Shown: positions 1 through 11,019 of the stretch, piece after piece | Layout: each line of letters begins with the position of its first letter | Position numbering within the stretch: the first letter of the stretch is position 1 | Source of the DNA: Lunularia cruciata | Taxonomy: Eukaryota; Streptophyta; Marchantiopsida; Lunulariales; Lunulariaceae | Direction of reading: 5' to 3' | Length of the DNA stretch: 64,000 nt | Assembly (NCBI GenBank): GCA_948567375.1 | Contig: OX419757.1 | Location: forward strand, 28,266,732 to 28,330,731 | Made by a program: the position numbers and the translations under genes | The notes under the pieces: model-generated | What the model was told of the DNA's origin: nothing | What the model saw: the letters and a program-made list of their open reading frames with translations, nothing else | Database searches by the model: none

Positions 1-1307
1 GAATATAGAACCTTTTCTACCATCTACTTCCAATTATTGGTTTGATAGGAATGTCCAACTCCTTACTAATTGCATAAACATGAAATTCTCTGAACTTCCA
101 AAATGAACCAAAATCCTACAACCATGATTAGATATTGTACCTTGCAAGTGAAGTAAACTTGCATAGGTCAAGCCTTCAATCCCATTGGAACTAATCAAGT
201 TCTAAATAGATGGCTCAAAATCTCCTTTTGGGATTCCTCATTTTCTTCATCATTTTGCTCCACAACCTCCATTTACACAATTTGTCAAGATCATATATAC
301 TTGAGTGGACAATTCAACAATGTGATGTCCAATCTAGTGACAATAAAAGTAACTACCATTTTGTTGCAATATTTTTTCATCCATTGTACCAAATGGTCTC
401 CTTTGGATGACATCAATCTCTATAAGTGTTGGCTCTTCCACACATGTCTAATGTGCTAGTTGGTTTTGTGAAGGTCAAGATCAAGACCAAGTTGTCTCAA
501 CCAAGGAATCAAAGCACTTTACTAGCTACATGGCTTCTTCCAAGTATTTTGGCTCTCACATAATCACTTCTAATTTGGTTTGTGAGTTCAAGCCCTCACA
601 AATCAATCCAAAGCTTCACCATCCATTATATCTGGAATTTGCATAATGGTGTTTTAGAATTACGTGATGTAGCTTTTTATAGAACCAATCTACTTCAACT
701 TTGCCAACATATCTCGTGCAGCTCATGTGGCATTTATCACTTGGAATTGCCCAATAATTGCACCTTTGAATTCTTCCCATGTCAAGATTGGTACTACAAA
801 CTGCCTTTCAGCTTGCTCCACTTGGAATCACCACCATAGCTTTGCTGCTTCATCCAATTGGCTTGAAGCTAAGAGAATTTTTTTTTGTTCATCTTGAAGA
901 TTTGTAACCTTGAAATGACATTCACAGTTAGAGAACTCAATGAGAGAGGGATAGTTGAAAATGAAAAGATGATGAGTACCTCCTCACCCTTAGGTTATAT
1001 GCTTGCAAAATAGTTACACACCAAAGTTGCTCATTACTTGAAAAACTCAAGTTACTAGTAAATTCTCCACCGTGACCAAGAGATTCTTGCCATTAAATAC
1101 CTTGGGTTTTGGAAATCAAAATTGGTCTTGTCCTTCTTGAAATGATTCTCTCTCTATTTGCTCTTGTCATTGTTGGTCTCATTCATCCAACAAATTGAGT
1201 AAGGTGTTCAATTTGTTATTGCACAGCAATGATAACCTTGGGCATTGCCACCATGGCTACTACTCTATCACATTGTCTCCAATTTATCTAATTTACTAAC
1301 ACATAAA
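1..1307 (-). pseudogene. Decayed Gypsy gag region and leader (element A)
   Basis: Read on the minus strand, this stretch matches the gag-coding part of the plus-strand element at 2410-6813. For example, 610-700 is the reverse complement of a close relative of 2780-2850, and 880-910 of 2560-2590. It is therefore a second, inverted copy of the same Ty3/Gypsy family. Frequent stops and indels mean no gag product can be made. The leader between the LTR at 1308-1935 and gag lies around 1000-1300. The protease, RT and integrase parts, if present, lie left of the window. Family membership is seen by direct comparison; the gag assignment is inherited from the other copy. Confidence 0.7.
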
Positions 1308-1935
1308 TGCAACACCTCTACCGTTTTCCATAAGGTACAATCAAAAGTACCAAGGGTTCCTCGAAGAAGGTGATTGTATTTAGAAAATTCTATCCAAAAC
1401 AAGAGGTGATAAATTGTGTGAAAGGATGCTTGGGTAGTACCTAGACACAAAAATCTCTATGGTTTGGTGGAAATGGATTTGGTGGTCCATAAATTCCATC
1501 CATCCTATTCCTACTATAATATCAATGTAAAAGATCCAAGATTGAGGAGAGAAATAGGATAATGGAATATCACATTGAGACACTTGAATGAGAGAAACTC
1601 CAAATGTCTAGCATGAGCTTCAGCTTTGGTATTTATAGGGAACATACAAGGCCTTGAGAAGCTTCTCAAGAAGTTTCCTTGAGCTACTTTCTTGGAGTGC
1701 AAGCCAAGTTAATTGGGAAGCTTCTCAAGAAGCTTCTTTTTAGAAGTCGTTTACTTGGTATGCAAGCTAAGCTAGTTAGAAGCTTCTAGAAGCTACCTAC
1801 TTGGGTGTAAGCTAAACTAGTCAGAAAGCTTCCTAAGAAGCTTCTTAGATACTTCTAGAATATTCTAGGTTAATTTTTCCTATTTGCTACTTCATTAGCT
1901 CTAACCAATTTCATCGCTAAACTCCATATTGTTAC
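1308..1935 (-). mobile_element. 5' LTR of element A (LTR-A family)
   Basis: On the minus strand this begins TGTAACAATATGG (1935 inward) and probably ends TGTTGCA near 1308, giving roughly 628 bp with TG...CA ends. Its U3 part matches 6814-7305 over several hundred bases, including a series of AAGCTTCT-type short repeats. A TATA box (CCCTATAAATACC) lies near 1629-1641 and has an exact counterpart at 7189-7201. It sits upstream of the minus-strand gag relic, so it is the 5' LTR. The 3' boundary is inferred from the terminal inverted motif. Confidence 0.7.
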
Positions 1936-2409
1936 ATGATCCCCTCAAAGAAAGCTCCACTCTTGGATCAGATACATGGATAGGTGACATGTTAGCAAGC
2001 TCCACCTTTAGATTAGTTTCCTAGATAGGTAAGACATTGGTCCTTGTCTTATTTGGTTGGTCAAATAGGGTTGATGAGAGGGAATCTTTAGGGAATCTTC
2101 CTATAAGAAGCTCATATCACATGGATGAGGTACCATTGGAAAGCTCTCAATGAGAAAATCTGAAGGAGGGAAGGCAAGCCTCTCCTCCATTGGGAGAGAT
2201 TGTCACATTTTTTTGTCCTAATTTATCTATTTAGGCCTCCAAAGTTGACTAAAATTTTTAGGCTATTCTCAACTCCTACCCTATTAGTGGAAGTACTCTT
2301 TTGGTGATACTTCTATATGATCTACATACACTATCATATATAAAATACTCTTATATATTACCAAACCAATTTTCACCTCTAGATAATATGTCTAATTATT
2401 GATATTACA
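1936..2409 (+). mobile_element. Truncated LTR-B fragment
   Basis: This is homologous to the complete LTR-B copies at 12618-13374 and 41540-42283. It starts at a position equivalent to about 100 bp into the LTR (GATCCCCTCAAAG...) and ends GATATTACA at 2409. The first portion, including the TATA region, is missing and is replaced by the inverted LTR-A. It lies exactly between elements A and B, so it may be what remains of a solo LTR-B broken by the insertion of A or by a rearrangement. Confidence 0.75.
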
Positions 2410-3620
2410 ATTATCAACAACAAGAGCACATAGAGAGAGTACCATTTTGAGAGGGAGAAGAGCAAATCCAATTTCCAAAACCCAAGGTATTTGAAGACCA
2501 AAATCTCTCAAGCATAGTGAAGAATTTTGTATAAGATTTTGATTGTTATTTCATGGCTACAAATCTTCAAGATGAACAAAAATAGATTTTCTTCAATAGC
2601 TTTAAGCCAACTAGATGGAGCGGCAAAACTATGGTGGCAGTTTTAGGTAGAGTGTGTTGCATGGCAATTTGTTATGCCAATCTTGACATAGAAAGAATTC
2701 AAGAGTGCAATAATTGGATGATTCCAACAATAAATACCACACAAGCATGTACAAGATAAGTTGGTAGAATTGAAGTAGATTGGTTTTGTAAGAAGCTATA
2801 TCATGTAATTCCAAAACACCATTATGCAAATTCTAGATATATTGGATGGTGAAGCTGTGGGTCAATTTGTGAGGAGCTTGAAGTCATGAACCAAATTGGA
2901 AGTGATTATGAAAGAGCCAAAACACTTGGAGGAAGCCATGCAATTGGTTGAGCACTTTGATTCCTTGGTTGTGACAACTTGGTCTTGACCTTGACCTTGA
3001 CTTTGACAAAACCTACCAACACATTACACATGGGCGGAGGAGCCGGCACCAATGGAGATTGATGCCATCCAAGGGAGACCACTTGGTACAATAGATTAAG
3101 AAATATTGCAACAAAATGGTGGTTACTTTTATTGTTGCCAAATTGGACATCATATTGTCGAATGTCCACTCAAGAATGGATGATATTGACAAATTGCCCA
3201 AATGGAGTTTGTGGAATAAAAAGTAAGGAAACAAGGAATCCCAATAGGAGATTTTGAGTTGCCTATTGAGAATTTGATCAATTCCAATAGGATTGAAGCC
3301 TTGACCTATGCAAGTTTGCTTTACTTGCAAGGTATAATATATGATTGTGGTTATAGCATTTTGGTTGGTTTCAAAAGTTTAGAGAATTTCATGTCCATGC
3401 AATTAGCAAAGGAACCAAGTATTCCTATCAAGCCAATAATTAGAAGCAAATTGAAGATGTGGATGGTAACAAAGGTATTGCATTCCCTACCTCACATCTT
3501 GTTACATTTAGGATTAGGAAGGAGCATTTAAGAGTGTATGAGGTTTGTAGTGGAATCTCTATACTATGATGTCATTCTAGGTCTACCTTGGCTTGAATGT
3601 CATAAGGTTCAATTTGATTG
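2410..3620 (+). pseudogene. Gypsy element B: gag and protease relic
   Basis: Stop-riddled coding remnant of a Ty3/Gypsy capsid-protease region. Near 3115-3180 one frame gives a CCHC zinc-knuckle remnant (Y-x2-C-x4-H-x4-C, first Cys apparently lost to Tyr) ending in ECPL, as in nucleocapsid ends of gag. About 3250-3615 carries the protease segment: the catalytic DSG neighbourhood is degraded, but the downstream motif YYDVILGLPWLECHKV, typical of retropepsin followed by the linker to RT, is clear. The element lacks its own 5' LTR in the expected place, where an LTR-B fragment sits instead. Non-functional. Confidence 0.75.
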
Positions 3621-3899
3621 GACCTGATGATAAATTCAAGTAAAATACCAAGGTAAAAATTTTCAATTAGGTTGCTTGGCACCTTTGAGTAAGACATCTA
3701 AGAATAATCAGTCTCAAGATGGGAAGTTTATCAAGAAAGTAGCCATAGAGTAAGCTTTGAAGGAAGATAAGTCCCAAGATGGGAAGTTTGTCAGTAAAGA
3801 AGCCATAGAGTAAGCTTTGGAGGAAGATAAGTCTATTTTTGTGGTGTGGATCAAGCCGATTGTGCATGGAGAATCTAAGGAAGTCCAAAAGCCTCATCA

Positions 3900-5340
3900 A
3901 CCAATGGTTGATCAAATAGTTTAGTAGTTTTCAAATGTGTTTCCAAATGATCTACCAAAGGGATTACCCTCCAATTGGGGTATGCTTTTCAAGATTGAGT
4001 TATTGCCAAGAAGTACTCAAATGAGTAGACCAATCTATTGGCTCTCACCAGAAAAGTTAGATGAGTTTTGAATAACATTGATGAAGTTGGTGGAGAAGGA
4101 TTTCATACAACATAGTACATCTCCTTGGGAAGCACTGGTACTATTTATTCCAAAGAAGGATGGAGGACTTTGCTTCTATATTTATTATTGTGGTCTCAAC
4201 AAACAAACAATAAACAAACAATGAAGAGTGCATATCCCTTACCTTGAATTAATGATTTGCTAGATCAATTAATTGGAGCATGATACTTCTCCAAGTTGGA
4301 ACTTTGAAGTGACCATTGGCAAATTCCAATTGATAAAGAGTATATACAAAAGATTACCTTTTGCACAAGTTATGGGCATTTTGAATAGAGAGTTCTACCT
4401 TTCAGGCTCACAAATGTTCCAATAGTCTTCATGGGTTAGATGTGTTGGGTGTTGGATGTGCTACTAGATTGGTACATGTTGGTGTTCTTGGATGATATTT
4501 TAATCTATAGCAAGATGGAGGTAGAACATACAAATCACATTTGCGAAGTTGTAAGACAACTACATCAATGGAAGTTCTATTGCAAGAAGTCAAAGTATGC
4601 CTTTTGGCAAAAGAAAATTACTTTCTTGGGTCACAAGACTTCATTGGAGGGGCTCAAGATGGAAGAGAAGAAAATCAAGGCCATTATTGATTGGCCAACT
4701 CCAAAGGATGCCATAGAATTATGAGCATTTAATGGATTGGCAAGATTTTACCAATGGTTCATCCACTACTATGCTCATGTGGCCATCCCATTAACCAACC
4801 TCTTGGAGAAGAACTCAAGCTTTCAGTGGACCACCAAGAAAAAATAATCATTCCAAAAGCTGAAACATATGGTGTCTTCAAGACCAATTCTTCAACTATA
4901 TGATACTCAACTACCTTATGTGGTTGATTTTGATGCTTCTAACTTTGCCATTGGAGCCATGTTGTAGCAAAATTTTCTAGATGGGTTACATCCCATTGCC
5001 TTTATGTCATGTTGACTAAACACCATAGAAAGGAATTAGTTTGCTCAAGATCAAGAAAAACTAGCAATGGTATATACCACAAAGATATGGAGCATTACTA
5101 TTTGGTAAAATAAGTGATCATGCAAATTGATCACAAACTCTTGTTGTAGATATTACATTTGGAGCACATGAAGAGTCAACATCATTTATGGTAGGAACAA
5201 ATACAATTGTTTGATCTCAAACTTGAGTACAAACCTGGTTGGTTCTATTTCATCCCCAATGCCCTATCACAAAGACCTGATTTGAAGTATATTCCTCTCA
5301 TCATGACAGCAATGACAACAATGTCAATTGATTCCAAAGC
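3900..5340 (+). pseudogene. Gypsy element B: reverse transcriptase and RNase H relic
   Basis: Fragments of all RT blocks are visible: SPWEALVLFIPKKDGG near 4120-4165, then the catalytic box FLDDILIYS at about 4475-4505, still with both aspartates, and the thumb/connection motif ITFLGHKTS near 4618. RNase H follows with VDFDASNFAIGAML around 4920-4965, the first catalytic Asp block. Several stops and frameshifts separate the blocks. Order and motifs are those of Ty3/Gypsy pol. The catalytic box lies in the longest surviving open stretch (4440-4724). Confidence 0.85.
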
Positions 5341-5499
5341 CTAAACTCAGTTTAGGACTGCTTTACAATAGGATCTCTTCTACCAAATGGTACAAGGTCA
5401 TCTTGCAGCATGTGACAAGGAGTAAAACACCTTCTCCTACAAGAAAGGTCTTCTATTCTATGAGAATAGATCTATGTTCCAACCAAGGGTGATCTACAT

Positions 5500-6810
5500 C
5501 TTGTCTACCTTCAAGAAGCTATGACTTACCAATTGTTGGTCACATGGGTGTGGACAAGACCTTGGGAACCCTCCAACATCAATGATGGTGGCTCAACATG
5601 ACACAAGATGTTTGAGAGTTTGTTTGATCTTGTGAGAGCTACTAACTCAACCAGGCCAGCAACCAGAAATTGAGTGGACTCCTTCCACCACTCCCCATTC
5701 CATCTACTTGATGGGAACATATGAGCTTAGATCTCATCACATCCTTGCTTGAGACAAAGAGCAAGGTCACACAATAATTGTGGTCTTTGTAAATCAACTT
5801 AGTAAGCAAATCCATTTAGCACCAACTTTTGATACCAAGGATGCTCCAACGTTGGCATAGATCTACTTTGATAATATCTTCATGTATCATTGGATACCTC
5901 ATGTACTCATCTCTAACTGTGATCCTTGATTCATTGGATAATTTTGGCAAGCACTCTTGGTACTAAATTTGCTTTATCCATGGCATATCATCTACAAACC
6001 GACGGACAAACCAAACATGCAAATTGCATATTTGAGGATATGCTTCATATCTTTATCAACATTCACCATACCAACTAGGATGAATATCTTGTAGTTGTTG
6101 AGTTTGCATACAATAATTCCAAACAAGCAAGCATTGGATTCTCTCCTTTGTTCCTTAATCTTGGCAAGAACCACTTTTTCATGGTTCCCTTCTTGCTCCT
6201 CCTCCATCTCATACTCCTCATAATTCTACCTTCTTGACTACCATATCCCAATCCTCCAACAAGCCAAATCTCATCTCCTTGTTGCTCAAAATTGTTAGAA
6301 ACAACATGCGGACCACCATTGTTGTGATCTCACCTTTCAAGTCAATAAGGTCATGCTCTCTTCTTGTAACCAACCTCTCCCACTTGATACTCTAGTCCAT
6401 AAACTTACTCCTAGTTGGATAGGACACTTTGATGTCGCCCAAATCATTTCTCTTATTGCTTATCAACTTGCCTTGCCTTGTCATATGCAAATCCACTTTG
6501 TCTCTCATGTTTTTAAGTTGAAACCCTTTGTTCACAATCCATTTTCTTTTTTCTCTTTTATCTAACATCCTCCTCCTCCTCATACTCTTGTATTTATCAA
6601 TGATCATGAGGAGTATGAAGTTGATTGTATCCTTGCACCACATTCAACAAGGCCACCAATAACATATAGAGTACAAAGTCCTCTGGAAAGGGTATCCCCT
6701 TCATGATGCTACTCGGGGTCCTCTTTCTCATCTCTAGAATGCACAAATGGCCATCCAAGAGTTTGAAGCTTCAATGGTAACAAGGATGTCACCAACTAGC
6801 GGTGGAGGAA
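5500..6810 (+). pseudogene. Gypsy element B: integrase with C-terminal chromodomain relic
   Basis: The integrase core is badly broken. The C-terminal SH3-like part is clear at about 6400-6540, with PSWIGHFDVAQI and LPCHMQIHFVSHVFKLKPF resembling the usual Gypsy 'GPF...AYxLxLP...HxxFHVSxLK' block. After a short linker, 6605-6690 encodes a chromodomain-like segment starting HEEYEVDCIL and continuing TRPPITYRV. This places B in the chromovirus branch of Ty3/Gypsy, whose chromodomain is thought to steer integration to heterochromatin. Stops and a frameshift make it non-functional. The chromodomain call rests on the N-terminal half. Confidence 0.7.
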
Positions 6811-6813
6811 TAT

Positions 6814-7305
6814 ATAACAATATGGAGTTTACCTACAAGTTAGTCAAGGCTAACAAAGTAGAAAATAAGCCAAATTAACCTAGAATATTCAAGAATTATT
6901 TAGGAAGCTGCTTGGTACTTTCCAAGTATTAAGTAACATGCATGCCAAGTGGTGATTTCTAGGAGAGAGCCTCTTAGGAAGCTTCCTTGCTAACTTAGTT
7001 TGCACCCCAAGTAGGTAGTTTCTAAAAAGAAGCTTCTTGGGAAGCTTCCAACTAGCTTAGCTTGCATGCCAAGTAGGTATCTTCTAGAAGGAAGTTTCTT
7101 GAGAAGCTTCCCAATTAACTTGGCTTGTACTCCAAGAAGAGAGCTTTAAGAAATTTCTTGAGACGCTTTTCAAGAGTCTTGTGTGCTCCCTATAAATACC
7201 AAAGCCCATACTCATGCTAGGCATTTGGAGTTTCCCTCATTCAAGTGTCCCAATGTGATCTTCCATTCTCCTATTTCTCCCATCAGTCTTGGTCTTTTAT
7301 ATATA
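6814..7305 (+). mobile_element. 3' LTR of element B (LTR-A family, truncated)
   Basis: It begins TATAACAATATGG (expected TG mutated to TA) just after the chromodomain remnant and matches the reverse complement of 1500-1935. The promoter CCCTATAAATACC is at 7189-7201. Similarity to LTR-A fades near 7300, so the last part (R/U5) is missing or replaced by the sequence leading into the Harbinger remnant. Repeated AAGCTTCTnnGAAGCTT-like words in U3 may be a local repeat or enhancer array. Confidence 0.7.
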
Positions 7306-7659
7306 GTCACTAAATGCATCATGATTTCAATCTTAGCTTCCTTGGTCAAGGAGGTAAAATGGTTTGGAAAAGAGGAGTAGCCAAGGATATCTTCTATTTT
7401 TGCTCAAAAAGGATTTCTTTGTTGTGTGGGTTTAGTGGATGGGATTTTGTTTTTTCTTTCACAAAGTACCTAATGTGTGCAAAGAGATATACTTTTGCAA
7501 GAAAGGATTTTATTTTATCAATGGCAAAGTGGTGTGTGAAGACAAGAGAAGGATAATCCATTTTGCAAGAGGTGAGAATGGTTATTTTGTGGTATGAAAT
7601 GTGGTGAAAATGGTTGTTTTGTTTTGTTCTATGGTAGAAAATTATTGTTTTATGAGATG

Positions 7660-8019
7660 TATTATTGTGTGATGAGATTATTTATGGGATCCCATTGGAT
7701 TGATTTGGAAGGGTATTTGAAGGCTTGGAATAATATGTGAATTGTAGGAATGATTGGCTCTTGCCATGATATGGCATGTTTGAAGAAGTCTCCTATATGG
7801 GTGGAATTGACTTCAAGGGAAGACATTGGTTTGTTGGAAAAGCACAAATTCTTGTTAGGAGATTCTATATCTATTCCCATGAAGCATTTAGTCCCTTCCT
7901 TTAAGAAGGCTAGAACCACGGAGAAATCAATTTTTAATAAGTGTCTTGCCCAAACAAGAGTGGTGAATGAGCATTATATTGGAATTTTGAAAGCTAGATG
8001 GCATTCTCTAAAAGAATAA
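7660..8019 (+). pseudogene. PIF/Harbinger-type transposase fragment
   Basis: The 90-codon open stretch 7750-8019 and the bases just before it encode GMIGSCHDMACLKKS followed by KSIFNKCLAQTRVVNEHYIG and LKARWHSL. These resemble two hallmarks of the DDE_Tnp_4/HARBI1 nuclease: the 'G..GS.HD..v...S' block carrying a catalytic Asp, and the terminal 'FN..lS.aR..vE..FG.LK.RW..L' block carrying the catalytic Glu (here E in VNEHYIG). Only the C-terminal half is present. No matching Myb-like partner, TIRs or TSDs were seen. A dead fragment of a cut-and-paste DNA transposon. Confidence 0.75.
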
Positions 8020-9537
8020 GAGTCTAATTAAATGATCCTATAAGAAATGCACATCTCTTAAGGTAGGTCACTATTTGTATTATTCTCCATAAATTTTTTA
8101 TAAATAGTGTACACAATTGGTAGAGGAAGAATACAATTATGAATTGGAAAATGTAGTAGAACAATTGATGGAACATATCTATGAATATCACATAGAGAAC
8201 AAAGAAGAAGCAAGAACTCTTACTATGTAAAATTGATTAGCTTTTTGAGATCAAGTCAATGATATGTTTGGGACCATGATATCTCTAAAACAAATATATG
8301 TTATAATTGGATATATGGTCACTTGGTAGTATTTGTGCTATGTTTGAAAATATTTTGCATGAATTACATGAATACATGATGCATTGGTTACTATGTGCTT
8401 GAGCTAGGCTATTTTGCAAGGAATGCATGCAAATGTCAGCCTACTTTTCATGGAATGCATGAGAATGCATGACTTTTCTCAAAGAATGGTGGAATGTATA
8501 TGAGTGCTCTAATGCAAGAATCACTATCAAGTTCTTGAAAAGGTTTTTGAAAGGACAAGAAGGAAGGCTAATGGAGGTCATTTGTGGTTGAAGGGTTGGG
8601 GAAGGTTGTATGGGAGTGCTCTAATGTGAGAATCACTATCAAGTTCTTGAAAAGGTTTTTGAAAGGGCAAGAAGGAAGGCTAATGGAGGTCATTGGTGGT
8701 TGAAGGGTTGGAGAAGGTACAATTTGGTAGAACTGAGATACAAACATAAGGAATGAATTTCAAATTCAAAAGTTGTTGGATGGTACAAAATATTTTGGAG
8801 GAAGAGTGAACAAGATAATTGGAAGTAGGATAAAAGTTAGTGAAAGAGGTAAACTCAAGGGAAAGGAATCAAGTTTTTGTAGAGGGGTTTAAGGAAAATA
8901 AATTTGAGTTTAGCAAATGCGATAACAAGAAAGGAAGAGTTCAAGTCCAAGAGAAGTGAAAGTTAAAGGGAGAGATCAAGCAATCATATATTTTGTAGAC
9001 AAGAGAGAGTTTGAGAGGGAATGGGAAGATTCATTTTTTCTGAAAGTTCAAGAGAGAATTCATGAATGGAACAAGAAGAGGGAAAATTAAGGGAAGCCAG
9101 TTTGGAGCTTTGAACCCAAGGTGGACAGTAATTGGGGGATAGAGGGAGAGGGAACATTGGGAGAGAAAGGGAAACCTGTTCAAATAATTAGGACACAATT
9201 CATGAAATAGAAAGCCAGTTTGGGGCATTCAACCCAAGGTGGGGATAGTAATTGGGAGACAAAGACATGAAATGTTGGTTCTTAGGGAAGCCAATTCAAG
9301 GCTTTCAGCCAAAGGTTCCATAAAACCATCCAAACCAATCATAGGCAAAATCCAAAATCTATAACATCATAAATCTAGGTATGGAGACATATGAGAGAGC
9401 GCTTGAGACTGAACATATGGATGAGATGACAGAGAGGCCATGGTTAATTTATTTCTACACCTTGGTGAGTTACATCCCTACATTAAATGGTATTTGTTGG
9501 ATAAATTCCAAATCAGAGATGCAATGGAGAGGATCTA
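8020..9537. other. Gene-free stretch with small local duplications
   Basis: No convincing gene. It contains the 112-bp tandem duplication listed separately and a looser roughly 115-bp repeat (about 9097-9140 and 9211-9262) sharing AGCCAGTTTGGRGC and CCCAAGGTGG. The right edge, ATCTA at 9533-9537, is the left target-site copy of the D element that follows. Its continuation on the far side of the insertion stack begins at 25622. Confidence 0.6.
8502..8720. repeat. 112-bp tandem duplication (two copies)
   Basis: Units start at 8502 and 8614 with GAGTGCTCTAATG, continue through CTATCAAGTTCTTGAAAAGG, and differ at only a few positions. The second unit ends near 8720. Confidence 0.9.
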
Positions 9538-10343
9538 TGCGACAACCCAACAAATATCACTTTTGCGGTAATCAGGTAAGTAAAGTTTGTTCCCATAGAG
9601 ATACTGGTCAGAAATTTCCAAATACAAAGTAAAGTAACAACTTCAGTTCTTCTTGGTTGCGTCTTTAGTCTCTCAGGTAGAAACCACACCCATAAGAGAG
9701 TAACAAGCACTGATTTGCAGTCTCATCACAAATTAACATTCCTTAATCACAACTCCATCAAATCTTTCTAAACAATCTTGATTGTGATGATTCAATCTCT
9801 CCCAAAAATGGCACTTCAATGCAAAATGACTTCACCTCAGAATTTTGTTCCACCCTTCCATTGAAGGCACAACTTCCTCGATCAAAATTGCTTCACATCA
9901 ACACTATGTTGCACTCACAAATGCAAAATACTACTAACACTACAATTCCTCTCAGATCTGTCAAGGCATTGCTCCAATTGCACTTCACTCATGATCAAAC
10001 ACACAAAATGAAGATCAAGGCTGTGGAATCCAACATCCAAGAAACACACTGACTTGCACTTTGAATTTCTCCCAACACTCATAAACATAGGCACAATGTT
10101 GATACTTGGAATCAAGCTCAAACAATGAGCACTACTTCATAGCACTTTGCTTTATCTATTCTCAGAAATAATGAGCACTAAACAACATTTTCCTACAAAT
10201 GCCTCCTTTAAATAGTGAAGCAAATGATAGTTATCTTCCTAATGTACCGCTTCCTAACAGCTCTTCCTACTTGCAGATCCAAAATGACAAACCACCTCTT
10301 CATATTTGCCTCTTCCTATCTCAAAACTGTTACTACTCCGATC
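9538..10343 (-). mobile_element. 3' part of split D element (copy D-A)
   Basis: Read on the minus strand, this matches the last ~780 bp of the complete D copies (19845-20620 and, inverted, 37395-38200), ending GGTTGTCGCA at 9538. The break on the other side falls at the sequence ...CTCCGATC, where the Gypsy element C starts. The rest of the same D copy resumes at about 22646 with ATCCGATGTCTAC, exactly where an intact D (38200-38215) continues. Outer flanks are ATCTA (9533-9537) and ATCTG (25622-25626), a 4/5 match expected of a 5-bp target duplication. It contains a TATTTAAAG element about 715 bp from the 3' end, shared with the other copies. Confidence 0.85.
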
Positions 10344-10999
10344 TATAATACTTATTTGTGCATGTGTGTGATATTGTGATATTTAGCTTAGTATTACAAG
10401 TACTTAAGAGATATTATTTATATAAAGATAAAGGATGGTTCTATGTTAGGCATAGCTAACATAGAGGGGACCTTACTTTAGAGGAAGTAGAAAAGATGAG
10501 CACCACTATTTTGGATTTTAGTGTGTTGACTTGGTATTATTCCTAGGTGTTTGGCTTTGAGGAAAGAGTTGAGAACTCTTGAGCCCGCAAGCCTTTTTGT
10601 TTTGGATTCTTCTTTAGTCCAAGGATAGCCCATGTGAAGGAATCCTTTACTTAGTGGTTGGGTCAAGATAAGACCACATGCTTAGGGGAATATGCCTATG
10701 TGAATGGATATTCCTTTCTACTTTTCACTTTACTTGACTTTTAGTCTAGTAACTTGAGTTACTACCGGTAATTAGTAACTTTGGTATGTAACTATTTCAA
10801 GGGGTGAGGAGGTACTCATCATCCTTTCATTTGCAACTATCTCTCTCATTGAATTCTCTAGTGAGCAATGTCTTGAGTCTTGGAATGTTAGCCTTGGAGG
10901 AGTATGATGGAGTTGGGGTTCCTTGCCTTCTTAGTCCATGGTGCACTACCATAATAGCCATCAAAGGTTCATCCTCAATGAGAGACAGGCCGGCTCATA
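10344..10999 (+). mobile_element. 5' LTR of Gypsy element C
   Basis: This is nearly identical over its length to 21971-22645 in the same orientation. It begins TATAATACTTATTTGTGCATG, against TGCAACACCCATTTGTGCATG in the 3' LTR, and ends GGCTCATA, against GGCTCACA. A TATA-like box, TTTATATAAAG, lies near 10410. The element sits inside D copy D-A. The exact target duplication cannot be read because both edges have mutated. Confidence 0.85.
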
Positions 11000-11003
11000 T
11001 TTT

Positions 11004-11018
11004 TGGTTCCATTGCCAA
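11004..11018 (+). promoter_or_regulatory. Possible primer-binding site of element C
   Basis: TGGTTCCATTGCC starts four bases after the 5' LTR. It resembles a plant tRNA-Asp-type primer site (TGGCGCCGTTGCC), with three transition-like mismatches. Position is right; identity is tentative. Confidence 0.35.
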
Positions 11019-11019
11019 G

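Noticed and set aside
9533-10345. 9538-10340 as an independent solo insertion with TSD ATCTA on both sides (ATCTA also occurs at 10341-10345).
   Set aside because: The right-hand ATCTA overlaps the start of the element C LTR, and the missing remainder of this D copy resumes at about 22646 on the other side of element C. The true partner flank is ATCTG at 25622-25626, so the second ATCTA is chance.
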